A stretch of DNA of 64,000 nt from Castellaniella sp049651205. GTDB taxonomy: Bacteria; Pseudomonadota; Gammaproteobacteria; Burkholderiales; Burkholderiaceae_B. A program made the position numbers and the translations under genes. Location of the stretch: NCBI RefSeq assembly GCF_049651205.1, contig NZ_JBASBR010000018.1:124001-188000 (forward strand), in the 5' to 3' direction. Position 1 is the stretch's first letter, and each line of letters begins with the position of its first letter. The notes below the pieces were generated by a model. The model ran no database searches. It was not told where the DNA came from and worked only from the letters and a program-made list of their open reading frames with translations. This document shows positions 18,590-27,436 of this stretch, one piece after another.

Positions 18590-19114
18590 ATGGCTTTGCT
18601 TCCCATTCTCAAGTATCCCGATCCCCGGCTGCACACTGTGGCGGCGCCGGTCGGGCAGGTCGACGACCGCATTCGTCAGCTGGTCAACGACATGGCAGAA
18701 ACCATGTACGCAGCGCCTGGTGTGGGCTTGGCTGCCACTCAGGTGGATGTTCATGAACGTGTCGTTGTCATTGATATCTCCGAAGAAGGCAACGATCTCC
18801 ACGTGCTGATCAATCCGGAAATCACCTGGAAAAGCGACGAGCTTCAAACCTACGAAGAAGGCTGCCTGTCGGTGCCGGGGGTTTACGACGAAGTCCAGCG
18901 TGCCGCCCGAATCCACGTGCGTGCCCTCAATACCCAAGGAGAACCCTACGAGTTCGACGCAGACGGCCTGTTGGCCGTGTGTGTCCAGCACGAACTTGAT
19001 CACCTCTTGGGCAAGGTGTTTGTCGAATACTTGTCTGTGCTGAAGCAAAATCGCATCCGTACGCGCCTGCGCAAGCAGCAGCGCGAGGCACAGCGCGAAG
19101 CGGCAGGAGTATAA
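18590..19114 (+). CDS. def: Peptide deformylase
   Basis: A 174-residue metallohydrolase that removes the formyl group from nascent N-terminal methionine. All three family motifs are present: GVGLAATQ, EEGCLSVPG and QHELDHLLGK, giving the Cys/His/His metal ligands and catalytic Glu. It is followed 5 bp later by fmt, the enzyme that adds the formyl group, in the usual bacterial pair. A TATGAT -10-like element at 18550-18555 lacks a good -35. Confidence 0.95.
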   Translation: MALLPILKYPDPRLHTVAAPVGQVDDRIRQLVNDMAETMYAAPGVGLAATQVDVHERVVVIDISEEGNDLHVLINPEITWKSDELQTYEEGCLSVPGVYDEVQRAARIHVRALNTQGEPYEFDADGLLAVCVQHELDHLLGKVFVEYLSVLKQNRIRTRLRKQQREAQREAAGV

Positions 19115-19119
19115 AACCC

Positions 19120-20064
19120 ATGCGGTTGGTGTTTGCAGGTACCCCGCATTTCGCACAACAGGCACTTTTGGCCATTATCCAGGCCGGGCATTCGATGGTG
19201 GGGGTGCTTACTCAACCTGATCGTCCCTCTGGCCGGGGGATGAAGCTTCAGGCCAGCCCCGTCAAACTGGCTGCCCAGGAGGCCGGGATTCCGGTGCTGC
19301 AGCCTCGCAGCTTGCGTCTGGATGGCAAGTATCCGGACGAGGCCAGAGAGGCTCGGGCGGCACTGACCGAGTGGCTGCCAGATGTCATGATCGTGGCTGC
19401 GTATGGCTTGATCCTGCCTCAGTGGGTGCTGGATCTTCCGCGCCATGGTTGCCTCAACATTCATGCCAGCCTGCTGCCCCGGTGGCGTGGCGCAGCGCCG
19501 ATTCAGCGGGCAATAGAATCCGGCGATGCTGCCACCGGCATCACGATCATGCAGATGGATGCTGGCCTGGATACCGGGGCAATGCTGCTGCAGACCACCC
19601 GTGCGATCGGGCCGGATGATACCGGTGCCAGCTTGCATGATGCTCTGGCGCGCATGGGTGCCCAGGCAATCGTACAGGTGCTGGATCAGGTGGCTGCAGG
19701 GCGTGCGCCTGCTCCGGTGCCACAACCAGCAGACGGCATCACGTATGCTGAGAAACTGCAAAAATCAGAATCTGTACTGGATTTTTCTTTACCGGCCCAT
19801 ACGCTGGCACAGCGTATTCGGGCCTTCGATCCTTTTCCAGGCACCACACTGACATTGCCGGGGATTGATCAGCCTGTCAAGGTGTGGGCGGCACACGCTG
19901 TGACGCTTACCCAAAACGAGGCGCCTGGCACTTTGCTGTCGGTGGCCCCCGAGGGTATCGATATGGCCACTGGCGACGGCGTTTTGCGCATCACCGAGCT
20001 GCAAAAGCCTGGTGGGCGCCGCCAGCCCGTCAGTGTGTTTGTGCAGTCGTATCGGCCCGATTAA
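19120..20064 (+). CDS. fmt: Methionyl-tRNA formyltransferase
   Basis: A 314-residue enzyme that formylates Met-tRNA(fMet) with 10-formyltetrahydrofolate. The N-terminal catalytic domain shows FAGTPHFAQQAL, a folate loop LTQPDRPSGRG and the conserved NIHASLLPRWRGAAPIQ. A C-terminal OB-type domain begins near residue 205. It lies 5 bp after def. It converges on the ntrX-type gene with 14 bp between stop codons and no terminator hairpin visible. Confidence 0.95.
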   Translation: MRLVFAGTPHFAQQALLAIIQAGHSMVGVLTQPDRPSGRGMKLQASPVKLAAQEAGIPVLQPRSLRLDGKYPDEAREARAALTEWLPDVMIVAAYGLILPQWVLDLPRHGCLNIHASLLPRWRGAAPIQRAIESGDAATGITIMQMDAGLDTGAMLLQTTRAIGPDDTGASLHDALARMGAQAIVQVLDQVAAGRAPAPVPQPADGITYAEKLQKSESVLDFSLPAHTLAQRIRAFDPFPGTTLTLPGIDQPVKVWAAHAVTLTQNEAPGTLLSVAPEGIDMATGDGVLRITELQKPGGRRQPVSVFVQSYRPD

Positions 20065-20078
20065 AGGGTAGGCAGGCC

Positions 20079-20789
20079 TTAGCTGCCGGATTTTTTTCGG
20101 GATGTGTCGATTCCCAGTTGTTTCAACTTGCGGTACAGGTGAGTGCGCTCGAGGCCGGTGCGCTCGGAGACACGTGTCATGCTGTGATTTTCGTGCAGCA
20201 GGTGATATTCGAAATAAATGCGCTCAAACTCGTCGCGTGCTTCACGCAGGGGTTGGTCGAGGGTGATGGGGCCCACGTGTGAGCCGTCGGGAGCCGCTGC
20301 CATTACGGGGGCTGCCTGAGCCGCAGCGACAGTAGCCGCACCGCCATTGATCACCGGTGTTTGCGTAAACACGGGATCCGGAATCACCGGGCGCTCGGTA
20401 CGGGTGCGCATGGATTCGGGGATGACTGGCCGGGCCAGGCCTGCCGCCACGGTTTTAAGCAGCTTTTGCAGGGTGATGGGCTTTTCGAGAAAATCCACCG
20501 CCCCGATACGCGTGGCTTCGACTGCGGTATCGACAGTGGCATGGCCGCTCATCATGATGACCGGCATATTGAGCAGCCCCTGACTGGACCACTCTTTCAG
20601 CAGGCTGACGCCATCGATGTCCGGCATCCAGATATCCAGCAGAACCAGATCGGGACGCTGACGCAGGCGGAAATCACGCGCTTGGGCGGCGTTTTCGGCG
20701 AGCTCTACTGTGTGTCCTTCATCGTAGAGGATTTCGGACAGCAGCTCGCGGATACCAATTTCGTCGTCGACCACCAGAATTCTGGCCAT
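20079..20789 (-). CDS. NtrX-type response regulator lacking the AAA+ domain
   Basis: A 236-residue response regulator. An N-terminal receiver domain has acidic Asp8-Asp9, phospho-acceptor Asp52 in LVLLDIWMPD and a conserved Lys in FLEKPITLQKLL. An Ala/Pro-rich linker (about 125-185) follows, and then a Fis-type helix-turn-helix (MTRVSERTGLERTHLYRKLK). Canonical NtrX proteins are roughly twice as long and contain a sigma-54-activating AAA+ domain, absent here. The start at 20789 (MARILVVDDE) is chosen over an upstream codon inside the kinase gene. It lies one base after the NtrY-type kinase stop, so the two are coupled. Confidence 0.88.
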   Translation of the reverse strand: MARILVVDDEIGIRELLSEILYDEGHTVELAENAAQARDFRLRQRPDLVLLDIWMPDIDGVSLLKEWSSQGLLNMPVIMMSGHATVDTAVEATRIGAVDFLEKPITLQKLLKTVAAGLARPVIPESMRTRTERPVIPDPVFTQTPVINGGAATVAAAQAAPVMAAAPDGSHVGPITLDQPLREARDEFERIYFEYHLLHENHSMTRVSERTGLERTHLYRKLKQLGIDTSRKKSGS

Positions 20790-20790
20790 A

Positions 20791-23166
20791 TTACCTCGCC
20801 TGTGTATTGTGACTATTATCCTGTGCCTGATCCCTGACGTCCAGCCGTGCGGTGCCGGTGGCCAGCCGTGAGAACAGTATCGAGATACGGGCGCCGCTCT
20901 CGGCGCGGTTGGAAATATCCACCTGGGCGCCGTGCTCCTCGACAATTTTCTTGACGATCGCCAGCCCCAGACCTGTACCGGTTGCCTTGGTGGTGACATA
21001 GGGTTCGAACACCCGGTGCAGTACTTCGGGGGCAAACCCAGGGCCGTTATCGGATACTGTCAGGCGCACCTGTGGCGGGCGGCTGGTGTCTTCCGGGTAG
21101 ATGGCACGGGTTTGGACGCGCACTTCTGCCTGTTCTTTGCCCACGTGGCTTTGGGCGGCGTCCCGGGCATTGGCCAGCAGGTTGTGGATCACCTGCCGCA
21201 GCTGGGCCGGATCGCCCATGATCACCGGAAGTGTCTCGGCCAGATGCGCGTCGATGCGCAGGCCTGAGCGGGCGTGGTCGGGGTGATCGGGATCCCAGCC
21301 GTACAGCGTGAGCACGTCGATCAGCAATGCATTGAGGTCGATGTCCTGCATCTGGGCTGGTGGGGTGCGGGCGTATTCTCGGAAATCATCCACCATGCGT
21401 TTGAGGGAGGACACCTGATTGACGATTGTCTGGGTGGATCGCTGCAGCATCGCCGAGTCCTCGGGATTCAGGCGGTTGCTCAGTTTCATGGCCAGGCGTT
21501 CGGCTGACAGCTGAATCGGGGTGAGCGGGTTTTTGATCTCGTGGGCCAAGCGCCGTGCAACCTCGCCCCACGCCACCGTGCGGCTGGCCGAGATCACCTC
21601 GCTGATGTCGTCAAACACCACCAAATAACCGTCTTCGTGTCCATCCATTACCAGCCGTGTGCCGCGTGCCAGCAAGGTGATGATGTGTTTCTTGCGTTCG
21701 TTGTCTGGCGCTTCCTGAAGCTCGATTTCAAATTGCTGCTGCCAGTAGGGACGCGTGGATTCGACTGCCTCGTGGGCTGCAAACGCCTGCCGGATAAGTT
21801 GCGCGAGCGCCAGTGCACCATCTACGGTTTCCAGTGGACGGCCCTGACAGGTGCGCAGATCGATATGCAGGATGGACTGCGCCCCCTGGTTGAACAGCGT
21901 TAGGCGAAAGCTGTGATCAAACACCAGCACGCCCGAAGACAGATTGCTGAGTACCGATTCAAGATACAGATTGCTTTGTTCAAGTTGACGCCGATGGCGA
22001 TCGACCATCCCTCGTGCCTCGTCCAGCTGGCGCGTCATGGCATTGAAGGATCGGGTGAGTTGCCCGACTTCGTCGCGGGCCGGGGGCTCGGGCAAGGGCC
22101 GGTAATCGCCCACCCCCACAGCTTGTGTGCCTGACGCCAGCGTCAGCAGTGGCCTGACCAGGCGTCGTGAAACCGCCAATGCCACGACGACGGCCGCAAA
22201 AACAGCCAGGATCAGGGCTAGCGTGAGCGTGATGCCATACAGCTTGCGCAGGCCAAGGCGCGACAGGGCAAGTTCTTGATAATCCTGAAACCCTTGTTGT
22301 ACCTGGTTGGCATTATGTGCGATGCGTTCGGGCACTGCCTGGATGACTTGCAACCAGCGTGAGTCACTGCCCAGGCCCATGGCAGTGCCCAGGCGATCCG
22401 TGTTGGTTCCCAGGGGGATCACCACCCGGAGGTGCAATCCTGTGCTGGTGGGGCCAGAGCCAGGTTCAACGTCGGATTCGGCTGCCGAATATCCTTGAGA
22501 AACCCGCAGTTGGTTCATCACGCTGCTGGGCGGAAGATCGGGCAGAAGCTGGCCAAAGGCGGTGGAAGAAAATGCCACCAGCCGGCCGTTGCCGGTAAAG
22601 ACCATGGCTTCGTCGATACCGTTGGATTCGCGCAGCGAGGTGATCAGCAGAGCGATTTCGGGATCGCTGGCATTGGCAAGCCGAGTGCCCATGCTGTGGG
22701 CACGGCCACTGAGTTCAGCCAGTTGTGCATCCAGTGCGGCCCGGCCCAGATTGAGGCCGGCCTCCAGTGCGCTGTCGACGCGGACATTGAACCAGGATTC
22801 AATGGATCGCGACATGAACTGCACGGAGAGCACGTAGATGATGAGGCCGGGCAGGATCCCGATCAGGGTGAAATACAGGGTAAACCGGGCCGTCATCCGT
22901 GCGCCAAACTGGCGACGCCTGACCTGGCGGATCAGGCGTACCGACAACATGGCCACCCATGAGATCAGGGCCACTGCCAGTACGCCGTTCAGCAGCAGAA
23001 GGACATCGTATTGCTGGGCATATCGCGACGCATTGCCTGTAGACCAGACCAGCAGGCCCAGCAGAGCAACCGCACTAACAGCGGCCACCAGCAGGGTAAT
23101 GCGCAGCGCCCAGCGCGTCAGCCGCGGAGCATATCTTCGGTAAGAGAAAATGCGAAGTTTTTCCAT
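20791..23166 (-). CDS. ntrY: NtrY-type sensor histidine kinase
   Basis: A 791-residue membrane kinase. Three N-terminal transmembrane helices (about 22-42, 55-78, 93-116), an extracytoplasmic region, a further helix near 312-335, then HAMP, a PAS domain (about 400-520), HisKA with the phospho-histidine near residue 542 (ARRLAHEIKNPLTP) and HATPase with NDNGPGFAPEVLHRVFEPY. It is the partner of the adjacent NtrX-type regulator. Its start overlaps the DUF4390 gene by 49 bp, indicating a coupled operon methyltransferase-rsmB-DUF4390-ntrY-ntrX. The stimulus is unknown; nitrogen or redox signals are reported for the family. Confidence 0.9.
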   Translation of the reverse strand: MEKLRIFSYRRYAPRLTRWALRITLLVAAVSAVALLGLLVWSTGNASRYAQQYDVLLLLNGVLAVALISWVAMLSVRLIRQVRRRQFGARMTARFTLYFTLIGILPGLIIYVLSVQFMSRSIESWFNVRVDSALEAGLNLGRAALDAQLAELSGRAHSMGTRLANASDPEIALLITSLRESNGIDEAMVFTGNGRLVAFSSTAFGQLLPDLPPSSVMNQLRVSQGYSAAESDVEPGSGPTSTGLHLRVVIPLGTNTDRLGTAMGLGSDSRWLQVIQAVPERIAHNANQVQQGFQDYQELALSRLGLRKLYGITLTLALILAVFAAVVVALAVSRRLVRPLLTLASGTQAVGVGDYRPLPEPPARDEVGQLTRSFNAMTRQLDEARGMVDRHRRQLEQSNLYLESVLSNLSSGVLVFDHSFRLTLFNQGAQSILHIDLRTCQGRPLETVDGALALAQLIRQAFAAHEAVESTRPYWQQQFEIELQEAPDNERKKHIITLLARGTRLVMDGHEDGYLVVFDDISEVISASRTVAWGEVARRLAHEIKNPLTPIQLSAERLAMKLSNRLNPEDSAMLQRSTQTIVNQVSSLKRMVDDFREYARTPPAQMQDIDLNALLIDVLTLYGWDPDHPDHARSGLRIDAHLAETLPVIMGDPAQLRQVIHNLLANARDAAQSHVGKEQAEVRVQTRAIYPEDTSRPPQVRLTVSDNGPGFAPEVLHRVFEPYVTTKATGTGLGLAIVKKIVEEHGAQVDISNRAESGARISILFSRLATGTARLDVRDQAQDNSHNTQAR

Positions 23167-23684
23167 GGTGTGTTCAGGGACCAGGCATTGCTGTTAAGCG
23201 CATCTACCTGAAATGGACGGGCCAGGCGGGAGGTATCCAGACGCAGCCGGATCTGGCCGATGTATTGCGTGCCTGGCTGCAGGCTGTGCGGTGTGCCCAC
23301 GGGCCAATGGCGGATGTGCCGTACGAGGTCGAGTGCTTCATCCAGCGATGTGGCGGGCAAAGAGCGTTGGCCCACGGTGACATGCCATTGGCGGGTGAGT
23401 GCGTTGTATTGGATGCGCCAGGTTTGCTGTGTGCTGATCACGGATTTATCAAACCACCACCAGCGCGGCTGCAGAATATTGAGATCCACTGTGAAATACA
23501 GCGGAACACCCTTTTGGGCGGCGTCGTGAAGCTCATTGCCCAGGGTGAAGTCGATATCCACGTCCAGCATCAGTTGCCCCTGCGGTGCCGTGGGCTGTAC
23601 GTGCGCCACATGCGCTTCGCGGCCGTATGCCACGGGCAGGAGGGTCAGCAGGCAGAACGTCAGGGCGATCAGGGAACGAAGCAT
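23118..23684 (-). CDS. DUF4390 domain-containing exported protein
   Basis: A 188-residue protein from the ATG at 23684, chosen because the sequence MLRSLIALTFCLLTLLPVAYG is a clean signal peptide at that start; an in-frame ATG at 23771 would add 29 residues. The mature part contains the DUF4390-type region with PLYFTVDLNI and a WWWFDK motif. In Burkholderiales this family sits between rsmB and ntrY, as here. Function unknown. It overlaps ntrY by 49 bp. Confidence 0.8.
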   Translation of the reverse strand: MLRSLIALTFCLLTLLPVAYGREAHVAHVQPTAPQGQLMLDVDIDFTLGNELHDAAQKGVPLYFTVDLNILQPRWWWFDKSVISTQQTWRIQYNALTRQWHVTVGQRSLPATSLDEALDLVRHIRHWPVGTPHSLQPGTQYIGQIRLRLDTSRLARPFQVDALNSNAWSLNTPWKNFAFSLTEDMLRG

Positions 23685-23781
23685 GCAAAAGGGCCGGACG
23701 GAATGAGGCAGACGATGGCGTATTGTTGATGACGCGGGGCGCAAGCGCAAGTTGGCCTGCTTCTGGTGCATCGCGTCCGGC

Positions 23782-25098
23782 TCAGACGGGTTTGCGGATC
23801 AGGGCATAAAAGAAGCCGTCTCCAGCGCCTGCGGCCCCGGGCAGCAAGTGTCCGGGAGCAGGTAGCCGCAAGGCCTCGGGGTGGCGTGTCATGAATGCCT
23901 GGATCTGTTGCTCACCTTCTTGCGGAAACACCGAGCAGGTGGCATATAGCAAATGGCCGCCGGGTTTGAGCAATGGCCATAAGGCATCGATAATGCGCGC
24001 TTGCAGGGCAGCGGTTTGTTTAAGGTCAGTTGCGCGTCGCAGCCAGCGGATGTCTGGATGGCGGCGCACCACCCCCGATGCGGTGCAGGGCACATCGGCC
24101 AAAATGGCATCGTAGGGCCGGCCATCCCACCAGGCGGCGGGATCGGCCGCGTCTGCACATTGCAGACGGATGGTTTCGCCCAGAAGCTGCAATCGCTGCA
24201 GGTTCTCGTTTACACGCGCCAGGCGTGTGGCATCGCTGTCCAGTGCGGTCAGATCCAGACGGGCGCGCTCCAGCAGGTGGGCCGTTTTGCCACCAGGGGC
24301 GGCACAGGCGTCCAGAACCCGCATGCCATCTTGCAGGGGTAGCAGTTCGCCCGCCTGCTGTGCAGAGATATCCTGAACTGACCACCAGCCCTCAGTAAAA
24401 CCAGGAATCTCGCGAACCGGACGTGGCTGTGCCAGCTGGACACCGGATATGCCCACCGGGTAGGCGGCAACCTCTGCCTGGGTAAGGCGGGCCAGGAATT
24501 CTACTCGGGAAATCTGGCGGATGTTGACGCGCAAGGTCATGGGGGGCGGACACTCGCCCGATTGCAGGATTGCCTGCCAGTGCTCGGGCCAGGCCTGCTG
24601 CATGGCCTGAATCCACCAGTCGGGGTGGTTCCAGCGTGCCAGCCCTTGCGATTGAATCTGTGTCAGCAGGGTATTGCGCTCGCGACCATAGCGGCGCAAT
24701 ACCGCATTGATCATATTTTTGGCCGGGCGGGTATGGTGATCGGCCGCCGCTGCCTGCACCAGTTGATTGACCAAAGTATGCCCTGCATACAGGGGTGTGC
24801 TGGGCGCCTGGCTTTGGCCATCGTCCTCGCGCAGGCGAGCCTCCAGCAGGCAAAGCCCCAGCAGCAGCATGGCTTCAGTGAGACGATTGGCTGGGCGCCG
24901 GGGTACCAGCAAAGCTTGCGCCGCCTGAGCAAAGCCCAACTGACGCATGGCGTGAAACGAGAGCGCTTGCGCTGCCGGGCGAAGATCGGCGGGTGTGCGC
25001 TCAAGGGTGTCGGAGAGCGAGCGGCCTTCGAGTACACCGCAGATGGCCTGGGCGGCAGCCAGCAACTGCTGCGCAAGCCCGATGCTGCGGGGGTTCAT
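23782..25098 (-). CDS. rsmB: 16S rRNA (cytosine(967)-C(5))-methyltransferase RsmB
   Basis: A 438-residue RNA methyltransferase with an N-terminal NusB-like helical domain (about residues 1-140) and a C-terminal SAM-binding Rossmann domain. SAM binding is marked by LDACAAPGGKTAHLLE, and the two catalytic cysteines lie in DVPCTASGVVRRHPD and LLYATCSVFPQEGE. It overlaps the upstream methyltransferase gene by four bases (ATGA). Confidence 0.93.
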   Translation of the reverse strand: MNPRSIGLAQQLLAAAQAICGVLEGRSLSDTLERTPADLRPAAQALSFHAMRQLGFAQAAQALLVPRRPANRLTEAMLLLGLCLLEARLREDDGQSQAPSTPLYAGHTLVNQLVQAAAADHHTRPAKNMINAVLRRYGRERNTLLTQIQSQGLARWNHPDWWIQAMQQAWPEHWQAILQSGECPPPMTLRVNIRQISRVEFLARLTQAEVAAYPVGISGVQLAQPRPVREIPGFTEGWWSVQDISAQQAGELLPLQDGMRVLDACAAPGGKTAHLLERARLDLTALDSDATRLARVNENLQRLQLLGETIRLQCADAADPAAWWDGRPYDAILADVPCTASGVVRRHPDIRWLRRATDLKQTAALQARIIDALWPLLKPGGHLLYATCSVFPQEGEQQIQAFMTRHPEALRLPAPGHLLPGAAGAGDGFFYALIRKPV

Positions 25099-26051
25099 GT
25101 GGGTTCGTCCGGCTTGCGGGGCACCACACGTGGTGGTGGTTTGCCGTCTTCAAGGGGTTTGGCGCGTTTGAAGACCGTGACGGGAATTTCGCCCACTACC
25201 CCGCGCCGGGCTTGAACACGCCAGGCGTGCCCGTAGGCAACTTCAAGGCTCAGGTGAATGGTGCCGTCGTCGTGGCGGCGCCGCTCGAGTGCCTTGATGA
25301 GGCGTGCACGCCAGGCACGGCCAACCAGACCGGCACGACGCTGTGCGTGAGGGTTGCCGCCCAGCACACGGACGTCGTCCAGCAGCTTTTCTGCCGTTTT
25401 GTAGGTGAGGGTGATGACTTCCTGATCCATGACAGGGTCGGCAAATCCCACTTGCAGCATCAGATCGCCAAAATCGTGCATGTCCACGAATTCCATGGGT
25501 TGGGTGTCCAGCCCCGCCTCGGCGACGGCTTCGCGCAGCTCGCGCAGGGATCCCGGCCCCAGGCTGGAATACATGGCCAGTGCGTCGTTGCGCAATATCC
25601 GGCGCCATTCTTGCAGCACCAGGTGGGGTTCGGCATGCCAATGCAGAGCCAGATTGGACCACACCAGATCCAGGCTTTGGTCGGCCAGGCCGGTTTCAGC
25701 CAGATCGGATTGGATGAACTCGGGTTGTGGTGTGGGCTTGTTGCGCAGCCGGTGCCAGAACCCCGGCTTGCTGAGATAACGGGCACGGGCGGTGTCCAGC
25801 AAGGTGGTGCAGTGATCCTGGCCGATGTAATGCAGGTCGGGGTAACGGGCCCTTAAGGGATCCAGGGCGTGAGCGGCCCCGCAGCCGGCATCCAGGATGT
25901 CGTGAGGGGCGATGCGGATATAGCTGAGCCGGCGCAGCATGCGTTGGGCGATCTCGCCAAACAGGAATTGCGCGGCATCCAGTGGTGCGCGCCGGGCAAA
26001 CTGGCGTGATACGGCCGTGGGGTCGATGGGAAGGCGGGGAAGCTGTGGCAT
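25095..26051 (-). CDS. SAM-dependent methyltransferase, BioC-like
   Basis: A 318-residue class I methyltransferase with motif I ILDAGCGAAHALDPL, a DLVWSNLALHWH region characteristic of BioC-like enzymes and a LQEWRRILRNDALAMYSSLGPGSLRELREA stretch that follows it in the family. BioC methylates malonyl-acyl carrier protein to start biotin synthesis; no other bio genes are near, so the assignment stays at the family level. It is the first gene of the rsmB-ntrYX operon and is divergent from comF. Confidence 0.75.
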   Translation of the reverse strand: MPQLPRLPIDPTAVSRQFARRAPLDAAQFLFGEIAQRMLRRLSYIRIAPHDILDAGCGAAHALDPLRARYPDLHYIGQDHCTTLLDTARARYLSKPGFWHRLRNKPTPQPEFIQSDLAETGLADQSLDLVWSNLALHWHAEPHLVLQEWRRILRNDALAMYSSLGPGSLRELREAVAEAGLDTQPMEFVDMHDFGDLMLQVGFADPVMDQEVITLTYKTAEKLLDDVRVLGGNPHAQRRAGLVGRAWRARLIKALERRRHDDGTIHLSLEVAYGHAWRVQARRGVVGEIPVTVFKRAKPLEDGKPPPRVVPRKPDEPT

Positions 26052-26127
26052 AAAGGGTCAAGGCCGGCAGTGCGGCGCTGCCTTCTGTGGTGAGATGGCG
26101 GCAATGGCAAAAATCGAAGGTGACATT

Positions 26128-26940
26128 ATGCGGCATCTGGCCAGCTGGCGCGACTGGCGGCAGTGGATTCCGGCAGAATGCCCGGCCTGTGGGGTACGGC
26201 AGGCCGGGCAGAGGATATGTCAGGCGTGTGCGGCTTGCCTGTTTGCGCACCGCCACGTGCCTCGCTGCCCGGTGTGTACCCATCCGCTTCTGGCGGGCTG
26301 TTGTCCCGATTGTCCTGAAACGCCGCCCGCCTACACACGCGTGGTCACGGCTTTCGATTACGCAGGCATCGGGCGTCAGCTGATCCACGACTACAAGGTG
26401 TGTGCCCGCCTGTCGCTTACCTGGCTTCTGGCGGATATGCTGGCGCAGGCTATCCGGCAGGCGGGGGCAAATGCCCGCATGCCAGACTGGATCGTGCCGG
26501 TACCTGCTCACGACGGTGCCATGCGTGCTCGTGGGTTCAGTCCGCCCGCAGAAATTGCACGCCGCCTGGCGCGCGAGTTTGGCCTCTGTTGCCACCTCGA
26601 TGGCTTGCGTCGTGTGCAGGCCCGCCCACGTCAGGCCTCAATGACCCGCGATCAGCGCCTGCGCGCCCAAGCGGGGGTGTTTGCTGCCGGCGGAGGCCCT
26701 TCGGTGCAGCTGAAGGCGGCGTCTGTGCTGTGGCGGCCTGGCCGCTTGCGGGCGGGCAGGCCGCCTTTTTTGTCGGGCGCCTACGTTGTCGTGGTGGACG
26801 ATGTAATGACCACCGGCGCTACCTTGCAGGCCGTGGCAGACGCCCTGAAGACGGCGGGCGCTGTGCGGGTGGACGGCTGGGTGCTGGCGCGCACGCTTTG
26901 CAGGCCCCTCGATCCGAGGCCTACGCTGGATCTACAATGA
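26128..26940 (+). CDS. comF: ComF family protein (phosphoribosyltransferase-like)
   Basis: A 270-residue protein with an N-terminal zinc-ribbon region (paired CPAC, CQAC, CPVC and CPDC motifs) and a C-terminal type I phosphoribosyltransferase fold with PRPP loop VVVVDDVMTTGATL. ComF/GntX proteins take part in DNA uptake in competent bacteria, which fits the dprA gene in the same window. The start at 26128 is chosen because GAAGGTGA lies just upstream; the longer frame overlaps the divergent methyltransferase gene. trmL follows 18 bp after the stop. Confidence 0.85.
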   Translation: MRHLASWRDWRQWIPAECPACGVRQAGQRICQACAACLFAHRHVPRCPVCTHPLLAGCCPDCPETPPAYTRVVTAFDYAGIGRQLIHDYKVCARLSLTWLLADMLAQAIRQAGANARMPDWIVPVPAHDGAMRARGFSPPAEIARRLAREFGLCCHLDGLRRVQARPRQASMTRDQRLRAQAGVFAAGGGPSVQLKAASVLWRPGRLRAGRPPFLSGAYVVVVDDVMTTGATLQAVADALKTAGAVRVDGWVLARTLCRPLDPRPTLDLQ

Positions 26941-26958
26941 CGCTTTTTCTGAGACCCT

Positions 26959-27429
26959 ATGTTTCACGTCGTGCTGGTCGAACCGGAGATCCCGCCCAAT
27001 ACCGGTAATATCATTCGCCTGACCGCCAACACCGGCACTTTTTTGCATCTGGTTCGCCCCCTGGGGTTTCCGCTGGATGATGCGAAGATGCGCCGGGCGG
27101 GCCTGGATTATCACGAGTGGGCGCAAATGCAGGTGCACGATACGCTGGCACAGGCCTTTGAACGCATTGGTGGCGACCCCACTCGCCGCTTTGCACTCAC
27201 CACCCGTGGTTCGGTGTTGATCAGCCGGCAACCGCTGCAGCCGGGCGATGTATTTGTGTTTGGCCGCGAGACGGCCGGTTTGTCTGATGAGCAGATGGCG
27301 CTGTTTCCTACGCGGCAGCGGATCCGGCTGCCCATGCGTCCGCAACAGCGCAGCATCAATTTATCCAATGCTGTGGCGGTTACCGTTTTTGAAGCCTGGC
27401 GTCAGGCTGGATATGAAGGTGGCGTGTAA
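26959..27429 (+). CDS. trmL: tRNA (cytidine(34)-2'-O)-methyltransferase TrmL
   Basis: A 156-residue SPOUT methyltransferase that 2'-O-methylates the wobble base of leucine tRNAs. It has the family N-terminus LVEPEIPPNTGNIIR, VFGRETAGL and the knot region RLPMRPQQRSINLSNAV. Length is typical. It converges on gpsA with 7 bp between stop codons. Confidence 0.92.
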   Translation: MFHVVLVEPEIPPNTGNIIRLTANTGTFLHLVRPLGFPLDDAKMRRAGLDYHEWAQMQVHDTLAQAFERIGGDPTRRFALTTRGSVLISRQPLQPGDVFVFGRETAGLSDEQMALFPTRQRIRLPMRPQQRSINLSNAVAVTVFEAWRQAGYEGGV

Positions 27430-27436
27430 AGCGCGT

